Positions 43,529 through 53,721 of a stretch of DNA of 64,000 bases are shown piece by piece. Where the stretch lies: positions 1,767,398 to 1,831,397 of the forward strand of contig NC_031000.1 of the NCBI RefSeq assembly GCF_000149955.1, written 5' to 3'. The translations under genes were made by a program, and so were the position numbers. Below the pieces are notes generated by a model. That model worked only from the letters and a program-made list of their open reading frames with translations. It searched no databases and was not told the DNA's origin. Position 1 is the stretch's first letter, and each line of letters begins with the position of its first letter. This stretch comes from Fusarium oxysporum f. sp. lycopersici 4287. Taxonomy: Eukaryota > Ascomycota > Sordariomycetes > Hypocreales > Nectriaceae.

Positions 43529-45022
43529 AGAAGGATTCACGCATGGCAAGCTGATCAGCCAAGTGGGAAAAAGCCTCATACGACTAGCATCCCCACCTCA
43601 GTTTCAAACTCTCCGTATTTTTTTTTTTTGCCTAAGATATTACACTGTACTTGACATAGTTGCGACTCGAAACCTACTTACACAGTCCGTTAGCCTGTCA
43701 CCACGATATTTCTTGAATAACATAGCAGTCCATTGCTCCACGTCCAATAGCAAACAGTCCTTCTTTCAGTAGAACTATCCAAGGGGGGCAGCGGCTCCCG
43801 TGACCCCCTAGCTCCCCCAATCTTATTCTTCTTTTACCTAGTATATACGCAAGCGTCCAAAGCTACGATCCTGATTATTGTGCATTCCGTGGAACAAAGC
43901 TCTGTGGATGCAGTGTTTGTCTGATATCGCTTGTTCATAACATGAAATCTTTGACACCTGAGGTGCTGAAGTGTCAAAAATCAATCTTGCAGGCTGGCAG
44001 CACTTTCAATAACAGTCACCTAATACACTTTCTGGGGTTGCCTTGATCTGAAGGGTCTAGACGTTTACTATGTCTATCCAAGCCTGATGTTGAAGGTCGA
44101 TTCATCGGCTTGAGATATGGCGATGTCTGTGTCTGGAAAGCTCGACATGGATTCAGGTTCGTTTGTCTCGTGCGACTCATCGACACGGCATTGGATGCAA
44201 CTAGCCCGGCAGGTTCGTCATATTTTCTCTCAGCCCTGCACCTACTGTGCATCTGGGGATCGATGAAATGGTTCAATTCGTAGCGATAGATCAGGGTGTA
44301 CATCTATGCATCTACATCATAAATGTCCCCCAGCCGGCATGAAAGGTCTCATGTAAGTGTCGTCGCGTTCCATCCATAGGGATCTTTTGGGTCAGCGCGC
44401 ATGGTAGGGGTCTTTTGTGTCCCTATATCTTTGCCCTGCTTACGGCAGATATGTTTATTTCTTATTGTAAAGTATTGGCTCCATGACTCGAAGCAATCTT
44501 GTATATGTAACATGCACGCCAGGCTGGGATTTGACATCTCGTCGGATGCGCGAGAGTCGAGATTCTAATAGCACCAGAAGATGATTACATGTATTAACAC
44601 AAAGCACGGGTTATATATATTCAGGCAAGTATATAGATTACAAAATAGAATTAGAGTTTATTTCCTCTATCACGGCAGTTTCGGGCGAAGTTCCCACCAA
44701 CATATTGCTAATCCCTAAAGTGCTATATTTCTTATATTATAAGTTATTAAGATCTCGTTAGTAGAGTTTGGCGTCTATCTTGCTAAATCTGACACTGTTT
44801 GCGTACGGGTGCTACCAGTTCATAGTACCACTCTAAACCACTTAAGCTATATAGCTATTATCTTATCTTAGGTGCGCTTCTGATATCTTAACCTTAGCAA
44901 TATAAGAGTGACTTTTGTTATTTGTTTTAAAACCGAAGCAAAGCGTTGAGGTAGATGTAATAGTAAGAGGAGGATTAAGATAATCTAATCGAAGCTACCC
45001 TAGGCACGCCCTCCTTCCATCT
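43529..45022. other. Gene-poor, AT-rich stretch
   Basis: Poly-T at 43619-43630. Between 44580 and 45000 AT content rises sharply and no frame exceeds 60 codons, consistent with old RIP-mutated repeat DNA, but no element could be named. Confidence 0.35.
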
Positions 45023-45705
45023 AAGTAGTCCAGTAACAACTCTCCCCTGTAAAAATTCTTTCTTGGCACGCACTGTTAGTGCCGTGTTAGGAGCGGGATT
45101 TTCTGCAGGCCACGCGACCACACAAAACTGCGGGGATGCTATCGGCTCCCTAACAGCAGTTTTCAGAGAAGGAATTTTGGAGAGTTCGCCTTCTCTGACA
45201 ACACCTTTGTCGGATCTAATGGCGGCACCTCAGAACCAGAACGCCTTAGATATCGGAGGACGATGCCCATGGCATCGGTAGCGACATCCTCCCGATCAAC
45301 GACGCCGATTGCGATGGGTTTTTCTCCTTTGAAGGCAAGCCGCACCGTCGGCCTCTGATTCCTTCCCGAGGTTTTTCCCTGCCGCCGCGACAGTCGACTA
45401 CGAGCTACAACTTGGTTACTGGAGATTGTGGACTGCGTCGGCAGATGTAGTGATGCGCGAGAGAATTCTGGTCGGTGGAAAAAGTTCGACAATAGATTGC
45501 CCCCGAACCCGCTGACGGGTGACGGGCTTGAGAAATACAGCACCTTTTGTGCCATTGGTATGCTGGATGGTGAAGGAAGCGGGGTTTCCCTGTACCTAGC
45601 TAGCTCAGCACGTCTTTTGCTCCAGTAGGAGATCTGGCTTCGTTACAGCCACCCAGACGAAAAATATACAAACAAACAAAACAAACAAACAAAGTAGTCC
45701 AGTAA
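45023..45705. repeat. 680-bp segment bounded by a 14-bp direct repeat
   Basis: AAGTAGTCCAGTAA is found at 45023-45036 and 45692-45705. Inside are a 10-bp inverted repeat with a 16-base loop (45163-45198), an imperfect inverted pair (TGTTAGGAGC near 45088 and GGCTCCCTAACA near 45144) and an ACAA microsatellite (45667-45693). This could be a small non-autonomous element or solo LTR flanked by a duplication, but 14 bp is long for a target-site duplication. Coding frames inside (45063-45281 plus, 45163-45555 minus) are not supported. Confidence 0.4.
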
Positions 45706-47219
45706 AAGGCCTATAAAATAAGGCGATCCTTTGGTTACTCAACAACAAGGAGTCACCGAGGTGACATCTTCGACGCCGGCTTGGTACCAGTAAGAGTCTT
45801 TGCAGATATGCAGGCCCGGGTGTGGAAATATAGACTTAGGCAGAACTGGGAGCAAAGTTCCACTGCTGCACCATCAGCATCCCCTGCCTGCCTTAATTAC
45901 TCCACACAACCCCCCTGCGTAAAGTTACCCTACTTATTCGACTTTGCTTTTGCACTTGGCTTTCTCCCTGCAGCCCATAACTTTAGCTTTCAGTACAAGT
46001 TTAGCTCTGTCTTATACTCAGGCCACTCTCTACATGCAAACCAGCGAACCATGGATAAACAAACCAATCTATCCGTATAAGTACGCGTTATGAAAGAGCT
46101 TAGATTCACTGTGCGTAGTTTCTTGTTCTGTCTCTCGCCGTATACTGACTGTGCCAGGCTGAGAAAGTTTCTCAGGAAACTCGGATTCCTGTATATAAAC
46201 CAAAGGTTGAAGTGTACATTACGAGCAAGCCTCCAATCTTTGAGAACAGGAAAGATTCGATGTTCTAGCATTTGGGCGAAACCTTCGTCCTTATCCGGGT
46301 CTGGCTACTAAAATTAAGGGGCTTATATAGGTCGAAACCAGTATTGGACGAAGAGAAACAGAGCTTGCTTCAAGGCGGATAGGATTGATGTTGACCTTTC
46401 TTTTTATCACTATTATCTACACACCCCTTGAGTGTGTGCTTGAAGGTCGAGGCTTCCCTAGCACTTGAATGCTTGATATAAACGTAAACAAATTCTTGAG
46501 CTGTGGATATCGCTGCGATTTTACGTCACCATGTATGCATGGGAGGCTTACAACTGCACTGAGTCAAAGCCTCTTTGAGAACATTGATATCCTCCCATTT
46601 TCTTGTATGATTGTCCTTTTGGTTGTTGGCCACCAGCATCGAGACCATAAAGTCAAAAGTAAACAGGGCAAACCCGTCAAGAGGACTGACCTCACGGCAG
46701 AGAGATAAACATAGGGAAAGAGCTTGGTCAGAAGTTCTTTTCTGACTGGTAATCCGAGCCCCACCCTCTGATGGTCCTCGTTGTCAAAGAAGCTGTCTCG
46801 ATGCTGTGGCTTGAACTGTGTGATGTGTCTTTCCCGCTCCAGCCGCCACCTTTAGATTCTAAGTAGCCCTTTTCCAGGATATTGAGAATAGTCAGAGTTA
46901 GTCCGCTGAACAACCTTGTAGGTCTCTTCTCCACAATGGTGCTCTCGATAGGCTCCCCCTTGCATAGTGCGGCCGGCTCCCCATCTGTTCAATTGAGATC
47001 AGTTAGCCAGGGTCAGGTAGAATTGTCATACACGATGCCGGAATCGGAATTGCCGAATCCAATCGCAACTCAAGCGGCCGGCGCTATTGGTATTAGCCTG
47101 TCTGAATCGCGGTGTTCGTGGACGATCGGTATGTCATGCTTTTGTTCGCCTAAGAGATTAGCTGACGATTTAGTTTCTCTTGGAATCCTCGGCCATGGCA
47201 AGCATAAAAGCACTAGTCC
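45706..47219. other. Intergenic, no gene supported
   Basis: Several short plus-strand frames (45781, 46090, 46882) without domains. A 100-codon frame at 46936-47235 could be an upstream exon of the next gene, but no splice was convincing. Confidence 0.3.
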
Positions 47220-48912
47220 ATGGCAACTTCTGTGAGATCCCATTTTCAGAGGCTCTCTATCAACCGGCTTTTGTTATTCGCTTTATTGGCCTTGTCCATC
47301 GACATTCTTTTGTCTCCCCTCGCCGCGATGCTCCTACCAGCTACCCACAGCCTCAGTCGCAAACGATCACGTTCAAACACGCTGGGAGACGAAGGACTAC
47401 GACCTCATTGCGACCTTTCAACAGCTCACCCGATTCTAGATATCTCGAACGACGTATTTAGATCCCTCGATATCAGATTCAAGAAGAGCAAGCCTGAGGG
47501 GGTGCTCGAAAATGCGATTGCAAATGGCAACATTCCCCACGGCGACATCGCAACCAACCACAGCACCGAAGGCAGCAGGGCCAGAAATGAAGGTCTCACA
47601 GATGAGGGTATAGACGACGATTTTACAGATGAGGGTCTCACAGATGAAGGTATTGCAGACGACGAGAGCACATGTTCCACAAAGCCGATCGAACCTGGAG
47701 ACATCAAAGCCGAAAGCTTATGGGGCCGAGAATATCCGATTAATGAATGGTAATAGAAGTGCTATACACTGAGAGACCTTTGCTAAGTCGGCGGCACAGG
47801 CAGCCACATGATCAGAAAAGAACTGAGGCATGGGAACTAAGGTTAGCTAATACCATGAAGAAATGTCCTATGTTAACTGGGTATGGAAGTCACGAGCTTT
47901 ATTCTAACTTATTCGGCACTTGCGAGACAATGATCCCTTCTACTTACCGGGTTAGTTTGCGTCCCATTGCTTTAGCCAATGTCCTCGCTGCTAATGGTCA
48001 CAAGTGCGCTCTTGATGTTGGATCAGCAGGCGGTATTATATGACCCCCCTATGATATGATAAGTATGCCAACAGATTCATCTAGGAAACTGGGCCATGTA
48101 TGCGCTCTTCAACCTATTTGAATGGTACTTGACTAACCTAATTCAAGGGACTTTGCAGATGAGCATCCTGGTCTTGATGTTATTAGTGTTGACCTGTCAA
48201 CCTCGACACCTGAATGGGTTCCGCCTAATCTGACTTTGTGAGGCTATATGGACGTCTTACACTTGATCAGCGTTAACATTAATGCAGTCAGACCGTAGAA
48301 CGCCTCGATCTTCAAGACTTTTCAACATCTTCAATGCACTTTATACATTTCCGCGAACTTAAAGGGAGAATCAGTCACTGGCGCGAGTTTCTAGAACAGG
48401 TCTTTAACGTCTTGAAACCCGGAGGGGTTGCAGAGTTCCGCGAAGAAGCCATTAAGCTTAAAGGAGAGGAAGAGTTACCAAAGGATGGTTTTATGGTGCA
48501 ATGGGGAGACCTATTCAGAGAGGCTGGTGCAAGGCGAGGGGCGGATTTCGAGATGATCGGCTCCAGACAACAGCTTAGTTTGCTACAGGATGCCGGCTTC
48601 AGTGACATCAGGAGAAACCGCTACAAGGTAGTCAATGGCGTCCAGTGAACCTTGAAAATAACTAAGTTTGAGTTATCACAGGTACCGATTGGGCCTTGGC
48701 ATACATCGCTGCAGCAGCAGGAGTTAGGAAGGTTAGCTTGGAAGGCATTTAATTATGACATAGAAGGGTCCATCCTTCGTCCAGCCATTGAGAATCTGGG
48801 ATGGAGTGAGGAGGAATGTCAGCTGTTTGCTGCAAATTTGCGCAATGAGTTGCAGATGACAACAGTCAAACCTTATATGACACATTTTATAGTTGTGTGC
48901 ACGAAGCCATAG
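47220..48912 (+). pseudogene. TAM-domain SAM-dependent methyltransferase, broken copy
   Basis: The ATG at 47220 starts a frame with a hydrophobic stretch (RLLLFALLALSIDILLSP) and an acidic region with the internal repeat TDEGIDDDFTDEGLTDEGIADD, ending in a TAA at 47751. Downstream, in several frames, lie pieces of the fungal TAM methyltransferase core: CALDVGSAGG (motif I, normally LDxGxGTG), then NWAM and DFADEHPGLDVISVDLSTS with EWVPPNLTL, then FIHFRELKGRISHWREFLEQ with VFNVLKPGG. After a proper GT-AG intron (48628-48681) it ends with VPIGPWHTS, LGWSEEECQLFAANLRNEL and THFIVVCTKP. The order is right, but motif I is damaged, stops lie at 48041 and 48239, and the middle needs several shifts. 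I infer a decayed copy. A complex splice pattern is the alternative. Confidence 0.6.
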
Positions 48913-50374
48913 ACTTGATGCCTCGATTGACTCGCTCAAGAATTATAAGATGTCTTTTGCCACTAGAATTGTATATTCGGACCTTGAATAAACTGGAAAA
49001 ATATAAAGCTTTGGTATGACACAGCTCTGCATAACTCGTTTATCCATCTAGTATCTCTCTGCCATGCAACCCATGGTTTCAAAGTGATGAGGCGTAGAAG
49101 GAAATATTACCAACAGTAGCAACAACCACGAATCAAGGAACAGTACTCATGGATCAAAGACTCGCCTGCCTGTCATTCTGTGGAGTCTAGCGCAGATAGC
49201 AACAGGGGCTTAGCGTTAGCAAACAGCATACCTGTGCATGCACTTATGCGCCACTCTTTGTGTATCAGGCGGGGGCTCATTAGTGATGGCTGAAAGGAAC
49301 GAGACCCATATCCTCGTTCAATCCTCTCGAGAATGGAGCGAGATGCACCTGCATGTCCCACTGCCAATGTCACGCGCCGCCACTGCTGATAAATCTCGGA
49401 ATGGCTTTGTAGATGGATAGAAAGCACATTTGTTTCTCATCATGGTGGAAGGAGCCCAGTGAATCATCTCTTATTACTTTTCCTCTTGCCTTGGTCAATT
49501 ATCTGAAAACGATAGATTCACGTGCTAGCCACGGTGACGACGGAAGCAAAGGTGACAAGGCGTCAATGGGGTAACACTGCGCCAGATGAACATTAGAAGC
49601 GGTGCCTTCAAAATCGGGCTGAGAACCTGTGGAGTTTGGAGAGGGGGTAACAACCACTGGACTCCCCTTGTTCGTTCGTACCACAATTAAAGTCCAAGCT
49701 TATACAGCTCAACCCCAGGGGGTTATAAAAACGTCAGAAGTAATATCCAGTAGATTTCAGTATGATAGCATCAAGTTCAATTCTTTTCAGATATAAATCT
49801 TCTGTAATGTTACAAATATTCCTTCACGTTGTTTTCTGATAGATGTGGACTTGATGTTACATTTCCTGGTCTTGTTCCGCGGGCTCACTGTTATGTAGTG
49901 GGCTTTGGCCTACCTTCTGGTTGCTTGCTGATTAGTGCGTCCCAAATCCTAGCTCAAACCGAAGACTTGCGATCGGCAAGCTGCGCAGCCAATGGTTGGG
50001 CTTTTATCTTTCTCCCCTTGCCCTGGGAGCATCTATACTGCGTGTTGACATTCCCTCACCTTGTCACCAATCTCACACCCTTTTGCCTGATTTGACGAGG
50101 CGACTCTCAAACCCTACCAACCGTGGGTGTGCCATTTCGGTTACAGGGTTGGACACCGTGCGGGGGCGTTTAGGAGCGACTCCCAACACTCTCTCCGACC
50201 AATCTTTTTCGTTACTGGCTACAGCCAATGAATCGCAAGGAAAACAGCCACTAAAAGGACAGTCATCGAGTGCACGGTAATGAAGGATGGTTCTGCATAA
50301 CATAAAAGAAGACCAAGCCTCCCTCCTTCATCACACTCACGACATCAAACCTCGCAGGCATATGTTTATTTAGC
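48913..50374. other. Intergenic, no gene supported
   Basis: Only short frames on both strands. The promoter of the gene at 50375 must lie at its right end. Confidence 0.35.
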
Positions 50375-51661
50375 ATGAGTCGGAAAAGACCGCCCGCTGA
50401 CAGAACCTCCGAACGGCGCAAGACCAAGAGAGGGCGCGTAAATCCGGGCAAGACTGAACCTCCCCACGCAACTGCAGAGGTTCCAGACGACAAGACAGAT
50501 GCCCCAGCAGCGAACGAAGACAAAACAGCAGACGACGATGTTGACCAAGACCCCGATACCTCCCACGCGTCTGCTCCTGACCCTGATCTTCACAAGACTA
50601 AGATTCTCGAAACAGCTGCGAGCGATCTAGAAGATGAGACAGATGCCCCGACGGCAAGCCAAGATAGAATCCCAGAAGAGCCTACGAATCAAGAGCCCGA
50701 CGCCTCAAACTCTTGTGCTTCTGAGCCCGATACCGACGAGACTGCGGTTTCGCAAGCAAGCACTAGCCGCGTCGATAATGGGATAGCAGCATCCATGTCA
50801 GATCAGGACAAGGCATCAGAAGCTCCTGATGACCTACTAGATCTCACATGGGTAGATCTTGCTAGAGATCTTCATTCCATCCTCAAGTACTCAATTTACG
50901 GTGAATTCTTTCTCTTTTGCCATTTACGAAACGGTCGTTCTGGCTGGGTAGCAGAAGAAAGGGTTCAGATTGAGGCCCCTTTTACTCTCAACACATTCTG
51001 GGAGTCCCGAGAAGACGTCCCAGGTCGCCCGCACGCTGAGGTTTGCGAGAAGGTCTTCAAAATTATGCCTCAGCTACCTCGATGGAAGAAGAATTGTGTT
51101 ATCTGGCGAATTGGAGAACCCTATTTCACAGGCACCCCCGCCATGATATCATATTTAACCAAGCTCAAAGATAGATGGAAGGCACATTTCAGGTTGCCTG
51201 AGGTTATTACTTTATCGAAAGCAGAAGCACTATATCCGGAGACATCAACAGGGTGCTGGGAAATGTCAGCTTCTAGTGATTCAGACCCAGTTCCGCAGAT
51301 GATATTCAGCCATCGGAAGACTCCGAAATATAAAAAAGCGGTATTCGAATTCTTCATTCTCTACGACTCTTGTGACGGAGAATGGAAGAGCGAGGTGGAC
51401 ATCCAGAAGGAATATCCTGCGGCTGTCGAGACTTACTGGCAAAGTCACCCGGGATTGCGCGAGAAGGAGAGTCTTGAACGTCTTAAAGTTCCGGAGCAGT
51501 GCTTTAAGATTCATAGCCATAGGTTTAAAGGAGGGAAAACTCTATTGAAAGTTCAACTGGTAGGAAAATCGGACTGTGAAGAGTTCAAGGCTTCGAGAGC
51601 ACTCAAACGTTGGAAGGAGCCCACCGAGAGATACCTGGAGAAACACAAGTTACAGATCTGA
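50375..51661 (+). CDS. Protein with two copies of an unknown domain
   Basis: Single ORF, 428 aa, ATG at 50375. Residues 1-150 are basic, then acidic and disordered, with repeated Asp/Glu/Ala/Pro blocks (KTDAPAANEDKTADDD; ETDAPTASQDRIPEEP). Two similar domains of about 95 residues follow. Landmarks in the first and second copy respectively: FF 178/326, W 191/337, TFW 207 / TYW 353, FKI 228/377 and W 268/413, a constant offset of about 147 residues. The FKI..HR..KGGK...KVQLVG pattern of the second copy recalls chromodomain-like modules that read chromatin, but this is tentative. The basic N-terminus (KRPPADRTSERRKTKRGR) suits a nuclear protein. It is convergent with the next gene, 57 bases between stop codons. 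Confidence 0.7.
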   Translation: MSRKRPPADRTSERRKTKRGRVNPGKTEPPHATAEVPDDKTDAPAANEDKTADDDVDQDPDTSHASAPDPDLHKTKILETAASDLEDETDAPTASQDRIPEEPTNQEPDASNSCASEPDTDETAVSQASTSRVDNGIAASMSDQDKASEAPDDLLDLTWVDLARDLHSILKYSIYGEFFLFCHLRNGRSGWVAEERVQIEAPFTLNTFWESREDVPGRPHAEVCEKVFKIMPQLPRWKKNCVIWRIGEPYFTGTPAMISYLTKLKDRWKAHFRLPEVITLSKAEALYPETSTGCWEMSASSDSDPVPQMIFSHRKTPKYKKAVFEFFILYDSCDGEWKSEVDIQKEYPAAVETYWQSHPGLREKESLERLKVPEQCFKIHSHRFKGGKTLLKVQLVGKSDCEEFKASRALKRWKEPTERYLEKHKLQI

Positions 51662-51718
51662 TCATGCTCTTTTTATTGCATAGCTCGACTATCGTCTCTA
51701 AGACTCATGCTAATTTAA

Positions 51719-53521
51719 TTATATCTGCTTTTCGCCCCTAATGCGGCGCCTATGTTGCTCGATCATTGATTCCCCCCAAACTCTTGCAATAGCAACATGT
51801 GGCCGATCAAGAATGAGGTTAGCTAGCTGGTCTGCCATAGGAAATCTCGTGGGTTCAGACACAAAAAACCTCCCATTACCGTTTAGTTCAGAAACGCCGA
51901 TATCCAGGCGTATCCCGACGTGGACGGATCCGAACTTCTCCATATTGTCGGGATGGTTCAGGAGACGAGAGTTTTGATACAATGCAAAGTCCTTTAGTTC
52001 TTCCAGCTTTTGTTTTCGCTTCTTAGGATCGTCCGAGAACCATTTGAAGTGATTTGGTGTCGCCTTTCCAGCGGCGAAATGTGGAGGCTCCATGTCATGA
52101 TTGACTGTTGTGAACGCGATTTCAATAACCTGGCGTCGTGAGATAAAGACGCGATACTCGCCCAACTTTTGCAACGATTCAATGTATTCCTGATGGAAAA
52201 ACCTTGGCTGTCTTATGTCAGGCACGAATTCGAACGGCTCTGAGTTGGATTGTGGAGTTTCAATACATTCCAGGTTGTCTCGCGTCGTGCTTTCAACGAT
52301 TTTAACATCAGCACCACCACAGCTATAGCCACGTTTGGTCGCCATCCGCTTTATGAGTGTACTAGGCAAAGTACACTTCCCCATGCCGAAGCAAGTCCTT
52401 GGACGGTAAGAGTATTTCCAATCAGCATCTCGAGCAATCATATCCAGAATGCGTATGTCTGCTATTTTGCAAGCTGCCGACCGGTTCTCCGTCTCACTCG
52501 GACAGATAGAAAGGCTCCCGTGGGCTGCTGACAGCATTTGAAGATGGCTGTAAAGGTCGTCCATCGACAATGTTTCCCAATCGCCATGGCTGTTTGCCAA
52601 CAAAATCAAGACACTTGATGCTTTCTTTTCCATGATGTAGCTCAGCAAAGTATTTCCTAGTACATTGGATACCAGCCATTTCCACGACTTGAACTCAGCT
52701 TCAACGCGGTCCCTTGCGCGAGCAAATAGCATAGTTAGAATCGCTTGATGGATTACTGTATAGTCGAGGTCTTTTTTGATAAATGCTTTGCCGGAGGACT
52801 CTTTTATCTGCTTTAGTAATTTTCCTTCCAAGATGGGTGCTACATCTTTGTGGAGTGTTTCGATATCAAGCAAGTTGAGGCGGACTCCTATCATATCGCC
52901 TTTCGAAACGTCTTCATCAGCGGTTGTGCCAACACAGAGCAGAAAAATTGTGTCTGAAGAGCCTTGCGTCTCTGTGGAGATTTCCGGTCCTAGACCTCCA
53001 AGACCTGGGGTGTCTTGAGCACGAATACCATCACGACTTTTCTCCGCCGTGACATGGGTCGTTGATGTAAGCAGTTGCGGCTCACTCGGAATTTGTCTTG
53101 AAGGATCTGCGCTTAGACGTTGGAAATTGCGTTCTCGAAAGAGAATCTCGAATTCAGGAGATGAAAATAAGGAAGACCTCTCTTCAATCATTTGTATCAA
53201 TGACAAGAGGTTCTCCTTTCTCATGTTACTAAGTGCGGACAATCCAAGCCTTGCTGCACAAAGAACTGCCGCACCATGTGATGTTTGAATAATATGTTGC
53301 ATGGCAAGCAGGACCTTGGCATAGCGTTGATTTTGTGCACTCATTAACCCATGACAGATGTCGGGCTTGCATAGCCCATCAAGAAGTCCTTGGAGCATCT
53401 TTTGTTCACGCGGACATAAAAGACGCACTTTCGGCTTGAGTTTCAACCACGCCTCTGCACCTGAAAGGCAATGATTCCTAAGAGGCTTCTCTCTGGCAAC
53501 ACTTAACTCTGGGGTATCCAT
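51719..53521 (-). CDS. Hypothetical protein, 600 aa, single exon
   Basis: Uninterrupted 601-codon ORF with ATG at 53521. Soluble and mixed alpha/beta. A helical N-terminal domain (LLGLLDGLCKPDICHGLMS-like; RLGLSALSNMRKENLLSLIQ) is followed by a linker and a large central part (KKASSVLILLANSHGDWETL; RPRTCFGMGKCTLPSTLIKR). The C-terminal part (YIESLQKLGEYRVFISRRQV; SVHVGIRLDIGVSELNGNGR; FFVSEPTRFPMADQLANLIL) resembles the ends of other large fungal proteins of unknown function. That likeness is from memory and unverified. Good codon use and length support a functional gene. An 11-bp minisatellite starts 49 bases upstream of the start codon. Confidence 0.75.
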   Translation of the reverse strand: MDTPELSVAREKPLRNHCLSGAEAWLKLKPKVRLLCPREQKMLQGLLDGLCKPDICHGLMSAQNQRYAKVLLAMQHIIQTSHGAAVLCAARLGLSALSNMRKENLLSLIQMIEERSSLFSSPEFEILFRERNFQRLSADPSRQIPSEPQLLTSTTHVTAEKSRDGIRAQDTPGLGGLGPEISTETQGSSDTIFLLCVGTTADEDVSKGDMIGVRLNLLDIETLHKDVAPILEGKLLKQIKESSGKAFIKKDLDYTVIHQAILTMLFARARDRVEAEFKSWKWLVSNVLGNTLLSYIMEKKASSVLILLANSHGDWETLSMDDLYSHLQMLSAAHGSLSICPSETENRSAACKIADIRILDMIARDADWKYSYRPRTCFGMGKCTLPSTLIKRMATKRGYSCGGADVKIVESTTRDNLECIETPQSNSEPFEFVPDIRQPRFFHQEYIESLQKLGEYRVFISRRQVIEIAFTTVNHDMEPPHFAAGKATPNHFKWFSDDPKKRKQKLEELKDFALYQNSRLLNHPDNMEKFGSVHVGIRLDIGVSELNGNGRFFVSEPTRFPMADQLANLILDRPHVAIARVWGESMIEQHRRRIRGEKQI

Positions 53522-53569
53522 AACCCGAGAGTTGTATTAAAGAGATTGTTATAGAATTATTATAGAGGT

Positions 53570-53712
53570 GCTGTAGAATTGCTGTAGAATTGCTGTAGAA
53601 TTGCTGTAGAATTGCTGTAGAATTGCTGTAGAATTGCTGTAGAATTGCTGTAGAATTGCTGTAGGATTGCTGTAGAATTGCTGTAGAATTGCTGTAGAAT
53701 TGCTGTAAGAGG
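53570..53712. repeat. 11-bp minisatellite, 12-13 copies
   Basis: GCTGTAGAATT repeats head to tail from 53570 to 53701 with one variant copy (GCTGTAGGATT at 53658-53668), then a degenerate GCTGTAAGAGG copy. Upstream TATAGAGGT and ATAGAATTAT copies at 53551-53569 are more diverged. The array occupies the promoter-proximal region of the 600-aa gene. Confidence 0.95.
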
Positions 53713-53721
53713 TGCTGTAAG

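Noticed and set aside
45163..45555. 130-codon minus-strand ORF as a retrotransposon gag
   Set aside because: No gag, zinc-knuckle or pol motif; composition follows the repeat segment.
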